This document shows, piece after piece, positions 49,401-60,500 of a stretch of 64,000 nt of DNA. Numbering within the stretch: the first letter of the stretch is position 1; each line of letters begins with the position of its first letter. The position numbers and the translations under genes are program-made. The stretch is from assembly GCA_949358305.1 (NCBI GenBank), contig OX442319.1, positions 11,966,001 through 12,030,000 on the forward strand. The letters run 5' to 3'. The notes below the pieces were generated by a model. The model was not told where the DNA came from, searched no databases, and saw only the letters and a program-made list of their open reading frames with translations. The stretch is from Strigamia acuminata (taxonomy: Eukaryota > Arthropoda > Chilopoda > Geophilomorpha > Linotaeniidae).

Positions 49401-52213
49401 AATATTTGCACATGACTGCTAAATACCGTAAAGCTTCACATTGGCGCCGGGTTGCATATTAGCAGAACATACCCGATTTCGGCAACAACGGTGCCAGGAG
49501 TGACTAATGACTCAATAACTTGAAAATTACCATCTAACCTAACCTAACCTATCATAACCACACTTAACCTAGCCTAAACTAACTGAGTCACACAAAGCAA
49601 AACAGCAAAACAAATGAAACTAGCAAGCAAACAGACGATTAATTCAAAGTTTCAAAGCAGAATTATGATTTTCAAGTTATTGAATCATTATTCACTCCTG
49701 GTGCATTGTTGTTGCCGAATTCGGGTATGTTCTGCCAATATGCGGCCGTCTTCTGATAAGGCGCCATGGTCCATAGAAATGCTTGTGGGTCAGCGGCGAT
49801 TTAGGCAATTAGCGTCATTATCACCATTTTCTGAAAAAAACAGCAATTTTTTCTTTAAAAAAAACAGCGTGTTTTTAATATCGCCCGGCCTGAATAACCG
49901 CCGGGGTTCAAATAGGGCCAGGGGGTCGGGTCTAAAAAATAAATAAACGCTTGGGCCGCGATTTGGTACATACTGTATATATTTTTAAAACCATACATTT
50001 CATAGCAAAATCAAAATATATAATTTTTAGTTTAAAGATGGGAGAGTTCAAATAAAAATTTACAGACGAGTGAGCGTTCATCCAGAATTCTAATGTGCCA
50101 ATCAGTGAGACAGGTTTGTCAGACACTGAAGGTCGGGTCCAGTCCTGGAAATGTATCTGGTCCAGTGCACGCCGAACCATACAGCTGTCTGGATCATATC
50201 GCTTACACTGCATAACAAACTCACAGAGCCCCATTTGTCTTTGTAAGTAGGATTTGATATAACCTTCCTCACTATGCTGCAAAGATGCAAAAAGTTTATT
50301 TATTTTGTATCATGAAACTTTGTTGGATGTCCTCATAAACTAAAAGTGGAGGACATTTAACCATTTGACAAAGTTTAAGCAAACGACACACAATTTCTGA
50401 GACAATTGAACGTGTAAAAATAATGGTTTTGGACTTTGGTCCAATTACGATACGAATAATCTTATTTTCAAATTTTGTTTTTTTCTACCCACGACTTTTG
50501 ACTATATGACTACTTGCACCACTTTCCAACGTCGTCATTGTTTTTTAGGTGTTTGGAAACTGAAGATGTCCTGAGTTGGGTATGCACCAATTTTAGATTG
50601 ATTTTAGTTGCATAATATAAGCTTAACACTAGAACGGCCAGGCCGATCATTTTGACCGGTACAGCTGTTTAAAACAGCTGCAGCAATAAACCCAATGGGT
50701 TTACGATGCTGTTAATTTGTGACTTTTGCTGATTTACATCATAAATCAGCAAAAGTTGCATTTTCTTAAGAAATAATGAAAAAAAAGTGAATTGATCTAC
50801 AACGGCCGAAATGACCAGTCAAATATAATGTTAACAATCTTGCACAATTTATATTTTGTAAAACCTATACGAAGTAGGATGCGACAACGTTTAGTCCATC
50901 CTGACCTATATCTACATATTTCTACTTCCCACTTTGAAACATACAGAACAATTCTCATGCATTCATTCTTGGTTTTACTTATTTAATTTTTTCCTGTTAT
51001 TTGACAATAATGAATTTAAAGAAATGTGAAAACATGAGTCGTCACGATTGACACTATCCATTGCACCCCAATAACCATATTGAAATTTTTGTATAATTTT
51101 ACCCTAAATAGTAATATGGTCTTAACTTATGTAAAAAACTTACTGCAAATGTTTGGTTTGAAAAAAAATGTCATATAAAATTGCGTCAGTCTCCAATCGA
51201 TAATTTGACTAATTAAAATAAATGTAGGTTAAATACAATTAATTTACTGTTTTTGAAAAATAAGCAAATCATAGTTACCTTACTAGTATAGCAGCACACT
51301 CTAAAATTAGGCTTCGGCAAAGTAAAAAGTTCTTTCGATATTCTTCCAAACCGGCATGTTTGTGCTGATCTACAGTTTACACTTAATTTTGTTTTGATAT
51401 AAAGATTATCACTTTTATTATAGATTTTCGTGTATGTCCATGAAAACACTTCAAAATTCTGTAATTTACACTTTGCAATAAATATTGTTATCATTCATGT
51501 ATTATATGTATCCTGACCTTAATTCGTCGAGAATAGATGAGTGCATAGAAACTATTTTGCCTGAATAAAATGAGATCTTGTAAATAGTAAAAAAGCTCAG
51601 ATCCGGCCTTCAGTCTGGTTGCATCGGGAGTGATAAATAAAAGTAGTTTGTTTTCAATATTAAGTTCGGCTAGATCAAGCTGAAAGTATTTTGTTTGAAA
51701 ACTTAAATTTTTTTTTAAAATAGCCAAGTGTTATTTTTACTTTTTTTACGGATGACATATCTTTCACCGTCATCACAATTAGTTGGTAAGGAGTAAAATT
51801 TAAAGTATTTTGCAAAGCCTTCCAGTGTTCTACTCGTAGTTCAATTTTCCCAATCAAATCATTATGAATCAATTGTAAAACACAGTTGAAGTCTGACGTT
51901 TGTACAGATAAAATAATACAAAGCAGCAGAAATACAATTAACAGTTACCGTAATCCTTTGCTGTGTAAATAAATAATATTCTCTTGACATTTAAGATGTT
52001 TATGGTGTTCAATATCCGCAACGCATGTCTTTCATCACATGGATCGACAAATAACTGTTTTCGAGGATTGTTTTTTTCTGTTTTAAGAAACAGAATTATT
52101 ACAAAATTTCGTATTGGATATTGGCTACGCTTACTTATTGTTGAATCGGCAGCATTTTCAGTCAACACTACCATCGTTAAAGCAAAGACAACTACATGTC
52201 CAATAGACACCAT
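43403..52213 (-). CDS. Ionotropic glutamate receptor-like (IR-like) protein, 9 coding exons, one interrupted by a MITE
   Basis: Coding exons: 52213-51949, 51892-51741, 51679-51518, 51458-51279, 50276-50064, 46486-46222, 44979-44354 (holds the MITE 44410-44851), 44269-43998, 43754-43403. With the insertion discounted, phases agree and total 682 codons. Order: signal peptide (residues 1-22, hydrophobic VVVFALTMVVL); a short divergent amino-terminal region; S1 with EGYIKSYLQRQ and KKEYAVFPTKKDTWGFMIKK; M1 near 377-398 (NPFPLLLWLIIFTTYLLI); M3 near 421-441 (NIFVMFISMCYGAVLYTSL); S2 with NAYIGRYQHLLGIPFGKKEV; and M4 near 609-633 (AFLVIVVGVLISVVALLVEL) with a basic cytoplasmic tail. The layout is that of an ionotropic receptor subunit at the plasma membrane. 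The SYTANLAAF motif is not kept, the S1 ligand arginine appears as Lys, and no pore loop is seen. Function is uncertain; an orphan or chemosensory-type subunit is possible. As assembled the gene is broken. Confidence 0.75.
44410..44851. mobile_element. TTAA-flanked (piggyBac-type) MITE inside a receptor exon
   Basis: 442 bp including both TTAA copies. The ends TTAACCCTTCCAACCC and GGGTTGGAAGGGTTAA are perfect 16-bp inverted repeats. It contains AACAAAGATGGCCGCCGC (YY1-like) and TGCGCATGCGC, and several CTAAGATGGG/GACCCA words. It sits between Leu455 and the next Leu codon of the receptor's M3/S2 exon. Reading in from the M3 side meets TGA after about a dozen codons. Confidence 0.9.
45445..46018. 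mobile_element. TTAA-flanked MITE in receptor intron
   Basis: The ends TTAACCCTCAGATGGAC and CTTTGGAGAGGGTTAA share the TTAACCCT terminus and TTAA target with 44410-44851. Sub-terminal TACCTATTTGGGTGCC and CTCAAATAGGTAG also pair. 574 bp, non-coding, in the intron between M1 and M3. Confidence 0.7.
46793..47780. mobile_element. Solo LTR (retrotransposon)
   Basis: 988-bp unit beginning TGTGGTGACCC and ending GTCGCAACA, flanked by the 4-bp duplication ACAT (46789-46792 and 47781-47784). It contains a promoter-like GCATAAAAGCC followed by an initiator-like CTCACTCTCGACC near 47007-47045, and AATAAA near 47606. No gag/pol coding was seen, so it is a solo LTR. The 92-codon minus-strand frame at 47460-47182 lies inside it and is not a gene. 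Receptor intron 5. Confidence 0.65.
48743..49375. mobile_element. TTAA-flanked MITE, related to 44410-44851
   Basis: The ends TTAACCCTAGCAGCCCCAAC and GTTGGGGCGGGGAGGGTTAA are inverted repeats with TTAA termini. Like 44410-44851 it has ACAAAGATGGCCGCCGC and GGGTCATTTTTGACCC. It also contains a short TTTGGACCAAAAAATGACAT repeat (49074-49190). Receptor intron 5. Confidence 0.8.
49443..49745. mobile_element. Foldback element
   Basis: GCAGAACATACCCGATTTCG and CAACAACGGTGCCAGGAGTG (left) are mirrored by the right arm, which contains TGCATTGTTGTTGCCGAATT and CGGGTATGTTCTGCC. Arms are about 90 bp with a spacer of about 110 bp. The flank near 49885-49960 (AATAACCGCCGGGGTTCAAA) recurs near 63785. Receptor intron 5. 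Confidence 0.65.
50623..50834. mobile_element. Possible TTAA-flanked element with internal hairpin
   Basis: Begins TTAACACTAGAACGGCC and ends at TTAA. CGGCC...TTTTGACCGG near the left is loosely mirrored by TGACCAGTC...CGGCC at the right. Inside, a perfect 15-bp stem ACTTTTGCTGATTTA with a 5-nt loop lies at 50722-50756. Confidence 0.4.
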
Positions 52214-54035
52214 AGTTTTGATTGCAACACTTGTTGCAATTGATTACGGTATGCTAAATTTAAAAACATTAAATCAAAAAATTTAAATAAGCAAAACGAT
52301 TCTTTTCAAATTCAGTTGTTTCAGTTTATTCATGACTTAAACTTTACGTCGTAAATGAAACTATGTGAAATGATTAAAGTCATATCAGACTTCCTATACT
52401 GCATGTCGCTACTTCCTCCAGGCAATGGGTTTTCTTACCTTTAGACAATGACGACCTAGGGGCGAGAGGCACTCTTAACCTTAACATGCACGAAAACACG
52501 AATCAATGGCTAGGTAGACATAAAGACGCCAAGGAGGTGCTGTAACAAATTGCCTATTAATAATTCATGGCTTTTAGATTGAATTTTTTTCGATTCAATT
52601 TGCGTGCACAGCTCCAAGTATAATGTGGTCGTTGGTTATTTTTTATTTTTGAATTATTAAATTTTCCGATATTGTGTACAACGAATACGGCGACCAAAAC
52701 TGGCCAATTTTCAATGTTTTAGTTTTTTTTTAAAGATTCAGTAAAAGTTGTAAAAAGTTTGCCACATGAGGTTGTCACGGTCCTGAATCTAGACAGTAGA
52801 AATTTTTGAAATTTTTGCCCGCATTTTGCGCATTTCCCCTAGTTTGACCCCATTTCGATTAGAAATTGTTTTAATTTTCTTAATTTCTTTCATTTTTTCC
52901 AAATTCCAAATTCATTATTTTATTCTATTTATTTTCACCATTTATCTTTAATTTAGCCTGGTTTTGTTCACCCTTTCCAGACATTCATGAGAAAGATGGA
53001 ACCTGCATGATGTCTTGTATACCTTACATTGTATTGTTGTCAATACAATTTACTTTTTCAATGCACTTAATCCTGCATAATTCCTTGTGTGTTAATACAC
53101 CACAGTGCTCCCCCTCTCTCTTGATCCACCCAGAGAGAGATCGCACATGCGTTCCAAATTAGTTAATTCACGCAGCATCTAGCTGCAAAAAACCCCTAAT
53201 GGGATCTGGCCTACATCGAAATCATCTAATGTACATCCTCTTAGAATTTCAAAATCCGAAATAAATTTTAAACATAAAACGACTTGGACTTGACTTTCTT
53301 ATGACGTAAAAATTGTAGTGTAATGACGGAGCAGTGTGTTTGATGTTTAGAGTTATTTGACAGTGGTTGTGTTACAGTAAAAATTGCTTAAAATTGATCT
53401 GTTGTGAGTGGCAGTTGGTCGCCTCATGGCCAGGGGAGGACCATGGAGCGTTTGGACACCAATCACGATTAAGAACAACACAGAGAACATTATATCTTTA
53501 TTGTGGTTGTCTAGAGGTTGCGGGTTCACCATATTTTCACCCAGTCCAACCACTGTCCACGTGAACAAAGACCACGTGAGCAGCATGGTCAGATTACATT
53601 GTTTGCTGTGTATTACACGTCACCTCAAGTCTCTGTGGACTTGAGAGTAATCTTGTCAGCCCGGGACTGGAGATTGACTTGGGTCTCCTGTGGTGGTCTT
53701 GCCACAGATTGAGGGAAGCATAATCACGTAAATGATTGACACAGGAACTCCGGATTGTTTTGTTTTGGCCTTTAATCGTTGTCTAGGGGTCGGAGTTTCC
53801 CATCTACCCATGTGTGGCAGTGCTGTTAGGCACGCTGAATCATGTAATCAATTTCCTTCTAGCAAGGACTTGTGTACAAGTTTTCTGATAACTTACCTGT
53901 TGTAATTGAGCTTTTGAACCTAGCTACATTTCTTTTCTCGCATTTCATTTCATAATTTTTGATTACCAACCAAGGCACAAATAAAAAATAAAATTGGGTA
54001 ACGAGTAACTGATTTATTGTTCTCTTTACAGACTA
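52214..54035. other. Spacer between receptor-like gene and RNF113 fragment
   Basis: No gene was recognised. I looked on the minus strand for the missing CCCH zinc finger and RING of RNF113 and did not find them. 53762-53815 (TTGGCCTTTAATCGTTGTCT then AGGGGTCGGAGTTTCCCA) is related to 56764-56812. Confidence 0.4.
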
Positions 54036-54546
54036 TCATAAATTGTGAACACAGCAGATGGAACGTGAGTGGAACGTTGCCACATTCCCTGTGCCACATT
54101 GCGCTGTGTCTCGTTTCTCATAAAACTGCCTATAATTATTTAATCCACGGTACACTTTGTCCTCGTCTTTTCCTTTCGTTTCCTTTAAAATCAGTTGTGC
54201 TTTTTCAAAAATTGCCTGTGCGTCTTTGTCGTTTTCGGTTTCCGTTTCAATCACTGCTGTCGCTACCATATCGTTTGGTCCCTCGCGCTGGGCCGTTCTA
54301 GAAGATTTGTAAGAAATCGATATCGGTTCGGGTTCGGCTTTCCTGTTTTCTTTTCTGGATCAACGGGTTATTTAATTTTCTTTTCTTTACCTTTAGCACA
54401 ACAACAGTGTCATCTTCACTGCTCACTTCGTCCGATCGGAAGCCTGGATCGTCAACACGAGCAGACATCTCTCGCTTTTGAGTGTTTTGGTTTATAATTG
54501 TACGCTTTTTGAATGTGAAGACGCATGAATTTGTGGACTCGGCCAT
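54036..54546 (-). pseudogene. RNF113: RNF113-like fragment, frameshifted and 3' truncated
   Basis: From the ATG at 54546, MAESTNSCVFTFKKR, then SSEDDTVVVLKVKKRKLNN and PLIQK match the N-terminus of RNF113 (spliceosomal CCCH/RING protein, yeast Cwc24). The frame then changes by one base between about 54348 and 54325. The second part, YKSSRTAQREGPNDM, then DKDAQAIFEKAQLILKETKG and KVYRGLNNYRQF, continues the same protein and stops at 54036. The CCCH finger and RING are absent. No GT-AG intron can restore frame, so this is a decayed copy or carries a sequencing error plus unrecognised distal exons. There is no poly(A) tail at the break. Confidence 0.65.
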
Positions 54547-54749
54547 TTTCAGTTGTGTGTGTACTGATTGTCTACTGAAATGATTGATTGATGACAGCAA
54601 TCTGTTGATTTATATATAGGCTTTTCAGAAACGTAATGTTTGGACTGTATTACATCTCTAAAACGTAACACGCAAAACTAGACTCAAATAATGTTTTATT
54701 TCTTTTTTTTAAAAATAAATTTTACTTTCACATACGGTACTCTAAAATC

Positions 54750-55694
54750 CTAATACGGATGGTAACGTGACCGTGTCGCCACTGTAGAAATACGTTCATT
54801 TCGCGCGGGGGCTTTAAAACGCTTCCCCACTTGTCCCCTCAGAAACCTATTGGGAACGAGCGTATCGGGCGAAATTCCCGCTGTCCCACACGTCGGACAG
54901 ACGTGTCCGTCCGAACACAGCAACGCCTGCCTAACACACTCGTCGCAATAGGAATTTGCGCAACACGGAGTCGCCATGGCGTCACGTAAATTTTCTCTGC
55001 AAATTGTGCAGAGTAAATCGTCAACAATTTCTTCTTCGCTATTTTCCGGCGCCTCTTCAACTTTCGCTTTTATTTTCCTCTTTTCCTCACAATAAACGCT
55101 CTGGTTTATCAGTGGCACCGCGTAATGACCGGAGTTTGTCAGTAAAGCACCGGGAACTTCGGGCCCGTCAACGGCGACCATGAAGCTTCGCGGGATGCCG
55201 CTGCTGTGTTTGACCCTGGTCACGGACGGACAATCGTTTATCCAGTGGTGGCCAATTCTGCGGAACTTGTGGCACACGAAATTCGGGGGTACTGGACCGG
55301 ACATGTCACGGGTTCGTGTGAATTTGGATGGGTGGTAGTAGTACGAAGATTGAGTCATCATGGCGTTGATTTTGTCGTCTTCCGAGGCGTTGGCGTCTTT
55401 CGGGGAAGGCGTGAAGGCGGGGTGGGTGTCGGGTGTGCGGCGGAAGCGGTCAGTTTGTGCTTTTTTAGCGTTGAAAATGGAAATTCGGGCAACGACGACG
55501 GAGGAATTCTTGGGGATTAAATGGTTGTCGTGTTGGTACGTTTTGTTCGTGTCCGAGTTGGTGATTTGTAGGTCGAAGTTGACGTTTGTGCAGATTTTGT
55601 TTTGTCGGATGATGGATTGTTTTAGTTCGCCGAGCGATACGTGGAGGCTGGAGAAAGTGATGACTTCGTTTTTGAACTTGTAGTGGACGGACAT
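54750..55694 (-). CDS. RBBP6-like protein, single exon (DWNN - altered zinc knuckle - RING)
   Basis: 314 codons from the ATG at 55694. A longer open frame to 55799 runs into the adjacent transposon, so 55694, at the start of the DWNN domain, is preferred. DWNN ubiquitin-like domain at residues 1-73 (VHYKF...DLQITN...LIPKNSSVVVARI). Zinc-knuckle region 137-156: CHKFRRIGHHWINDC lacks the second Cys of CX2C. Conserved SSGIPRSFM at 164-172. RING at 229-269 keeps all C4C4 cysteines (CTIC, TPCCANSYCDEC, CPTC). RBBP6/Mpe1 proteins are RING E3 ligases tied to mRNA 3'-end processing. The C-terminus ends shortly after the RING, as in short or yeast-like forms. The gene has no introns, so a retrocopy is likely. 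The frame is intact and probably expressed or recent. Confidence 0.8.
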   Translation of the reverse strand: MSVHYKFKNEVITFSSLHVSLGELKQSIIRQNKICTNVNFDLQITNSDTNKTYQHDNHLIPKNSSVVVARISIFNAKKAQTDRFRRTPDTHPAFTPSPKDANASEDDKINAMMTQSSYYYHPSKFTRTRDMSGPVPPNFVCHKFRRIGHHWINDCPSVTRVKHSSGIPRSFMVAVDGPEVPGALLTNSGHYAVPLINQSVYCEEKRKIKAKVEEAPENSEEEIVDDLLCTICRENLRDAMATPCCANSYCDECVRQALLCSDGHVCPTCGTAGISPDTLVPNRFLRGQVGKRFKAPARNERISTVATRSRYHPY

Positions 55695-55751
55695 TGTTGG
55701 TTTTCGAGTTATGTTTGGATAAGAAGTTTGTCGACGCGTTTTGGTTGTACT

Positions 55752-56574
55752 AGCCCGCACCCATGTGTATTGGGCCGCTTGTATTTTTTGATGTTGCAAA
55801 AAAGAAAATCGTAAATTTCGAACTCAAAAAAAAGTTTTTAATTAAAATAAATAAATGCAACTTGTAGAACAAACATTGGGCTTTATTTTAAAAAAAAAAA
55901 TAAAATTTTAACTTAAATGGGCCAAAAGTTATGGCCAGTTGAATTTGTGCTACTTGGCACAAGTGTATTGGGCCACCACGCTAACTGCCTCAAGTGAGTT
56001 GGGCCGGCAGAAAAAGCTTAGCACCACATCCAAAAAATCACACAAAAAACCGGTTTCTTCAGAAAATCATTGTTTATTTGAACAATACTTTACAATATTT
56101 TGTTGGAAAACCTAAATTTTGTATGTGATTGTGCAGGCCAAGTCAAAACCCATATGTGATGGGTTTGGAAAACTGAGCAAATGACTTGACTTTATGTTTA
56201 GAATCATTTTCCTGCTGAAATATCCATGTCAAAGGCAGTTCATCATCTCAAAATGGAAGCATAACAATCCTCCAACAGTTTTTTATAAGTATATTGGTCC
56301 TTGAAACTCTTAATTTAATGTTGTGGACCGATACACATACAGGAAACCATGGCTTGGGGATGGTTTCCTGTATGTGTATCGGTTCAACTGGCCATAACTT
56401 TTGGCCCATTTAAGTTAAAATTTTATTTTTTTTTTTAAAATAAAGCCCAATGTTTGTTCTACAAGTTGCATTTATTTATTTTAATTAAAAACTTTTTTTT
56501 GAGTTCGAAATTTACGATTTTCTTTTTTGCAACATCAAAAAATTCAAGCGGCCCAATACACATGGGTGCGGGCT
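55752..56574. mobile_element. 823-bp foldback DNA element with ~190-bp inverted repeats
   Basis: The left arm starts AGCCCGCACCCATGTGTATT and runs to about 55940. The right arm from about 56382 is its near-perfect reverse complement, ending ATGGGTGCGGGCT. Inside is a second perfect 23-bp stem (56327-56349 with 56361-56383). No transposase. It lies 57 bp upstream of the RBBP6-like ATG, so it forms or interrupts the 5' untranslated/promoter region. Confidence 0.85.
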
Positions 56575-56739
56575 GTAGAAAATGAAATGGCGGATATGTG
56601 TGATGAAGTAAGTTATACGATCACTTTATTATGGATAAGTGCTAAATGCTAAACGATCATTGTGTGACTGGTATGGTCTTGCCAATGTAACTAGGGGACT
56701 AATAACACTGGGTAGGGACACATACTTCACGTAATAATA

Positions 56740-57290
56740 ACAAAGATTCCCACAATATTGGTTGGTTGGCCTTTATTGTCGTTGTCTAGGGGTATGGGGA
56801 ATCCCGTTACCCGTTGCAGGGGCGCCACGAAGGCGCGCCGCACCGGCAACCGACCCGTCACACACTGGGCAGAAGTCCAATGTGTGACGTGGTCGGTTCG
56901 ACTTAACATTCATGTCGCGCTTACCTGCGACCCGCGTATCCGCTCATGGAGGCTGCACTACGGACTCCGCCATAGCACTGAGGATCAACGTGGTGAATGG
57001 TGAGGAGTGTGGGGTTCAACCTGGGACACTTCTCGTCCCTCTCGATGACTACTTCTCCGCTCTGGGAGCCGCTGCAGACATGTCCTTCTCAGGCCGTGTC
57101 CAACACTCAACTCTCTTCTCTCACTCCACTCCCTCCCCACCACACCACTCCACTCCCTCCTCCCCGGGCTAGGTCAATCACCCACACAGGGGTTGACCTT
57201 TGGGGCCGTATGGTGGTGTGTGGCAGTGCCGCAGGTCACCCAGGTGGCCTGACGGTCACAATTGGTTAACACCAAACAGAAGAAAAAGAC
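56740..57290. repeat. GC-rich dispersed repeat
   Basis: GC-rich block in AT-rich surroundings, starting GGTTGGCCTTTATTGTCGTT and ending TGGTGTGTGGCAGTGCCGCA. Both ends have relatives near 53762-53825, so it is a dispersed repeat. GGTTCAACCTGGGAC near 57012 is loosely like a tRNA B box (possible SINE), unproven. No coding sequence recognised. Confidence 0.45.
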
Positions 57291-57583
57291 AATTTTATTT
57301 TGTTTTAATTTTTTTTTCAAAATTGTTCATATTTTCATATAATTGACATTGCATTTATTTCGGTCTAAAATTATTATTTTTTGTTTAAAATTGCATTTTT
57401 ACGTCTAAGTTTGCATTTTTTGTGTTTGGGAAATGCGCTGTACAAGACACTGACCATGACAAGTTAGACAACATCAAATAAAGTATAACAATAAAAAACT
57501 GTTCCATTTCTTGTACATTGCGTTCCAATAATCCTTTTTTTATATTAGATTACAAGGCCAGCTTTTACTTCTTAATCGTCATC

Positions 57584-60500
57584 TCATTTTCTTACTATAC
57601 ATATACAATTACGATTATGATAAGTGTTGAGATGATTGAAATATGGATCAAATTCAAAATATATCGATTCAGCCGGAGAAATTTTTACAAACAAATTTAA
57701 ATTAGAGACGAATTGCACCAATTTATCGACGTCTGTGCGTATTCCTCCACTGAAATTGACAGTGTCCCAATAGGAGCTGTGGAGACCTAAGAGCAAATCA
57801 TGTGCATCTGAGTATTTATAAAGGGTCCCAATTGCCTCAAATAAAGTGATTGTTTTTAATTGTGATTTCCCTTTGTCGGCGCATAAATTATTCATGCGTC
57901 TGAATAATTTTGGGATCCCTGATGAAATCTTATTGTTAATTATTAGATTGATAATTGGGAGCGTTTGAATCCAATCAGCCAACTTCTCCACGTCTGTACC
58001 CTCTGAAACTACAAGTAGTAATGTTTGTAGGTTAGTAAATGGATTTGGAAATGCGAGATCAGGATGGTCCACTTCCAACGTTCTCACAGTCTTAAACCCA
58101 GTCCATGAGGGATATTTTTGCTTCATGTTATAAATCTCAGCGAGAGAAGAACAAGTAACCACTGTGGGCTTCGTCTCAACCAGTGCTTCAAGATTGGACA
58201 TTTGCACGTGATGACAACAGTTAGGGAACAATAAAGGTTTCCTGCAAGTTAAAGTACTTCCACAAAGAGACAGGTATTTCCTATGCCCACCATTAGTAAG
58301 ATCGTACAAATCAGTGGTACAGCCAACCAACATTAGGTGTTGCAAACGTTCGGATTTAGCAGCAGAAATCGAGAAGTCCGTCATATCTAATTCTACTGGA
58401 CGAAAAAAGAATTGAAAAATGGAACGAAAAATGGATTGATAAATTAATTGTAAAAATTGTTGACGAAGTAATTGTAAAAATGATTCACGAAATAGAAATC
58501 GACAAGATAAGTATTGAAAAAATGATTGAGAACGTGATCGAGAAAAGTATTGATAGAAAGGGCGATATAGAAAAAAAGATGCATAAAATTGTGTACGAAG
58601 GAAATCAAAAAGACTTTGGAAAAAGGAGGGTTCGACACTTGATTGAAAAGTGTAGTGAAGAGAGGATTGAAAAAATGATTTAAACACTGATTCAAGAAAT
58701 GATAGGAACATGGATTGGAAAATGGATTGGAAAAATGATTGGGAATGGGGTCGAAAATGTGATTGAAACAACTGACGAAAATGTAACAGAAAAAAGGATG
58801 GAAAATAAAATTGAAAAATGGTGTGAATACGAAATCGAAATGGATAATAGTTATTCACTTGGGCAAATGTTTCTTTTTCCAACTTTACAAGTATTAACTC
58901 GAGGAATTCTACTTGATTATTTCTTAGGAGTTTTATAACAACTTGTTTGTCGAATTCGTTTGATATTTTAACTGTTAATTGATTATATTTGATTTTGCTG
59001 AATATTTCGTGCTTTCTTATTAATTGTAGAAATTCTGAACTAGCTTCGTATGATCTAAATTCCAGGCGACACGATTCACAATTTGCGGCAAAGCGTAAAC
59101 ATTCCTTCAACGGTCCTTCAAATGGAATTCGGGATGAAAACACTTCTCTAGTTTTTCGGACTTTTGAGAAAACTATGAATTTTGTATCGGGATTTAATTC
59201 GAACGTAATTAGCAGACGAGTTCTAATTTCATCTGGAAACATTTCTAATTTTGTTTCTTTGTCAACTTCAATTGATTTAATTTTCCCGCAATTAATGCCG
59301 TATTTTAACATTTCTCTGCATATCTTTTCATTTCTTTGAAGGGAGGCTGGTACACGAATAGAAATAAAATTTTTCAGAAGTTTAGAGTTTTGAATATTGA
59401 TTGGCGAGCATTCTGATAGAAGTATGAAAGGAAAATTCTGAAAGTAAACAAACCACACATTGTAAGAATCGATGACGGACAACAAGGAATCTAATTCACT
59501 CTCCATTAGACTCGCGAGCACAGGCAATATTCCACCAGTTTTGAAGAAATGATTCATAACCAACTTCAAATTGTTTTCCATCAATGCAGATTTGTTACTA
59601 CTGATTTCAATCCACAAAGCAAACGCAGCTGCGAATTCGATAATAGATAGATGGAAAACTTCGTAATGATTTTTTCTACCATCAAACGTAATCTCTTCAC
59701 AATTAGAAAGAAAGCCATGTTGATAAATGCCATCTGTTAGATCGTTTCTTTCAAATATAAAGTCCTTTTCAACTATTTTCCGCAGCGCTAAATTTCCAAA
59801 CTCTTTCATTTCTTCTTGAATACTGGTCAACGGTAAGTTTATTCGAAATAGGTCAAAATCATCACCGAACTTCTCTCCACGTTTGGTAAAACTTTGCTTC
59901 AAAATGAGGTTAAATATTTTTTTGAATAAATCAGTTTTTGTGGTCCCAACGTGAACGGTTTCACCTCCGCGAATTATAATTGACAAGAGCATGAGAAGTA
60001 ACGGCGAATCGAATAATTCCCATTCTGACGATAAAGTTTCCATTAAGACTCCGATAGTATTTTTTGGTACAAATAATTTCTCTAAAAATTCCCATTTCTT
60101 ATCCGTGCTCGTAATGCCCATTGTGTAAATTCTCTTGTCGGAAAAGTCTTCTAGCATTTCGTGAGATCCGAACAATTCCGACCTTTCATCGCCACTCAAT
60201 CTGAAGAGACCCGTTCGACAGAATGCAACCACCGTCACTTCGCTGTACAGGTGGCCGTATAACATTTTCATGATTTTTCCTCGTTCTTTAGGCTCCAATT
60301 CATCTAAGCCGTCGAGTAGAAAAAGCGTTTCTCTTCTGTGGTTGTTTATAATGGACACGATGTCGTGTGAGTCGCACCGTTTTCCTATTTCTTCAATCAT
60401 TGCTTCGAGGCTGCGTTGTCCTAGGTCTCGTAAATGCACCAGAAAAGCAAATTTGAAGTTGATGTATTTGGCAGTCGTGGCCCAGTCGTGGGCGAGTTTG

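Noticed and set aside
49538-49575. CTAACCTAACCTAACCT resembling TTAGG telomeric repeat
   Set aside because: Only about three imperfect units within the loop of a foldback element; not a telomere.
55206-55683. + strand frames opposite the RBBP6-like gene
   Set aside because: Antisense shadows; the minus-strand frame has DWNN and RING.
58480-59339. + strand frames with EKMIE-like coiled-coil sequence
   Set aside because: Antisense reading of the NLR minisatellite and exon.
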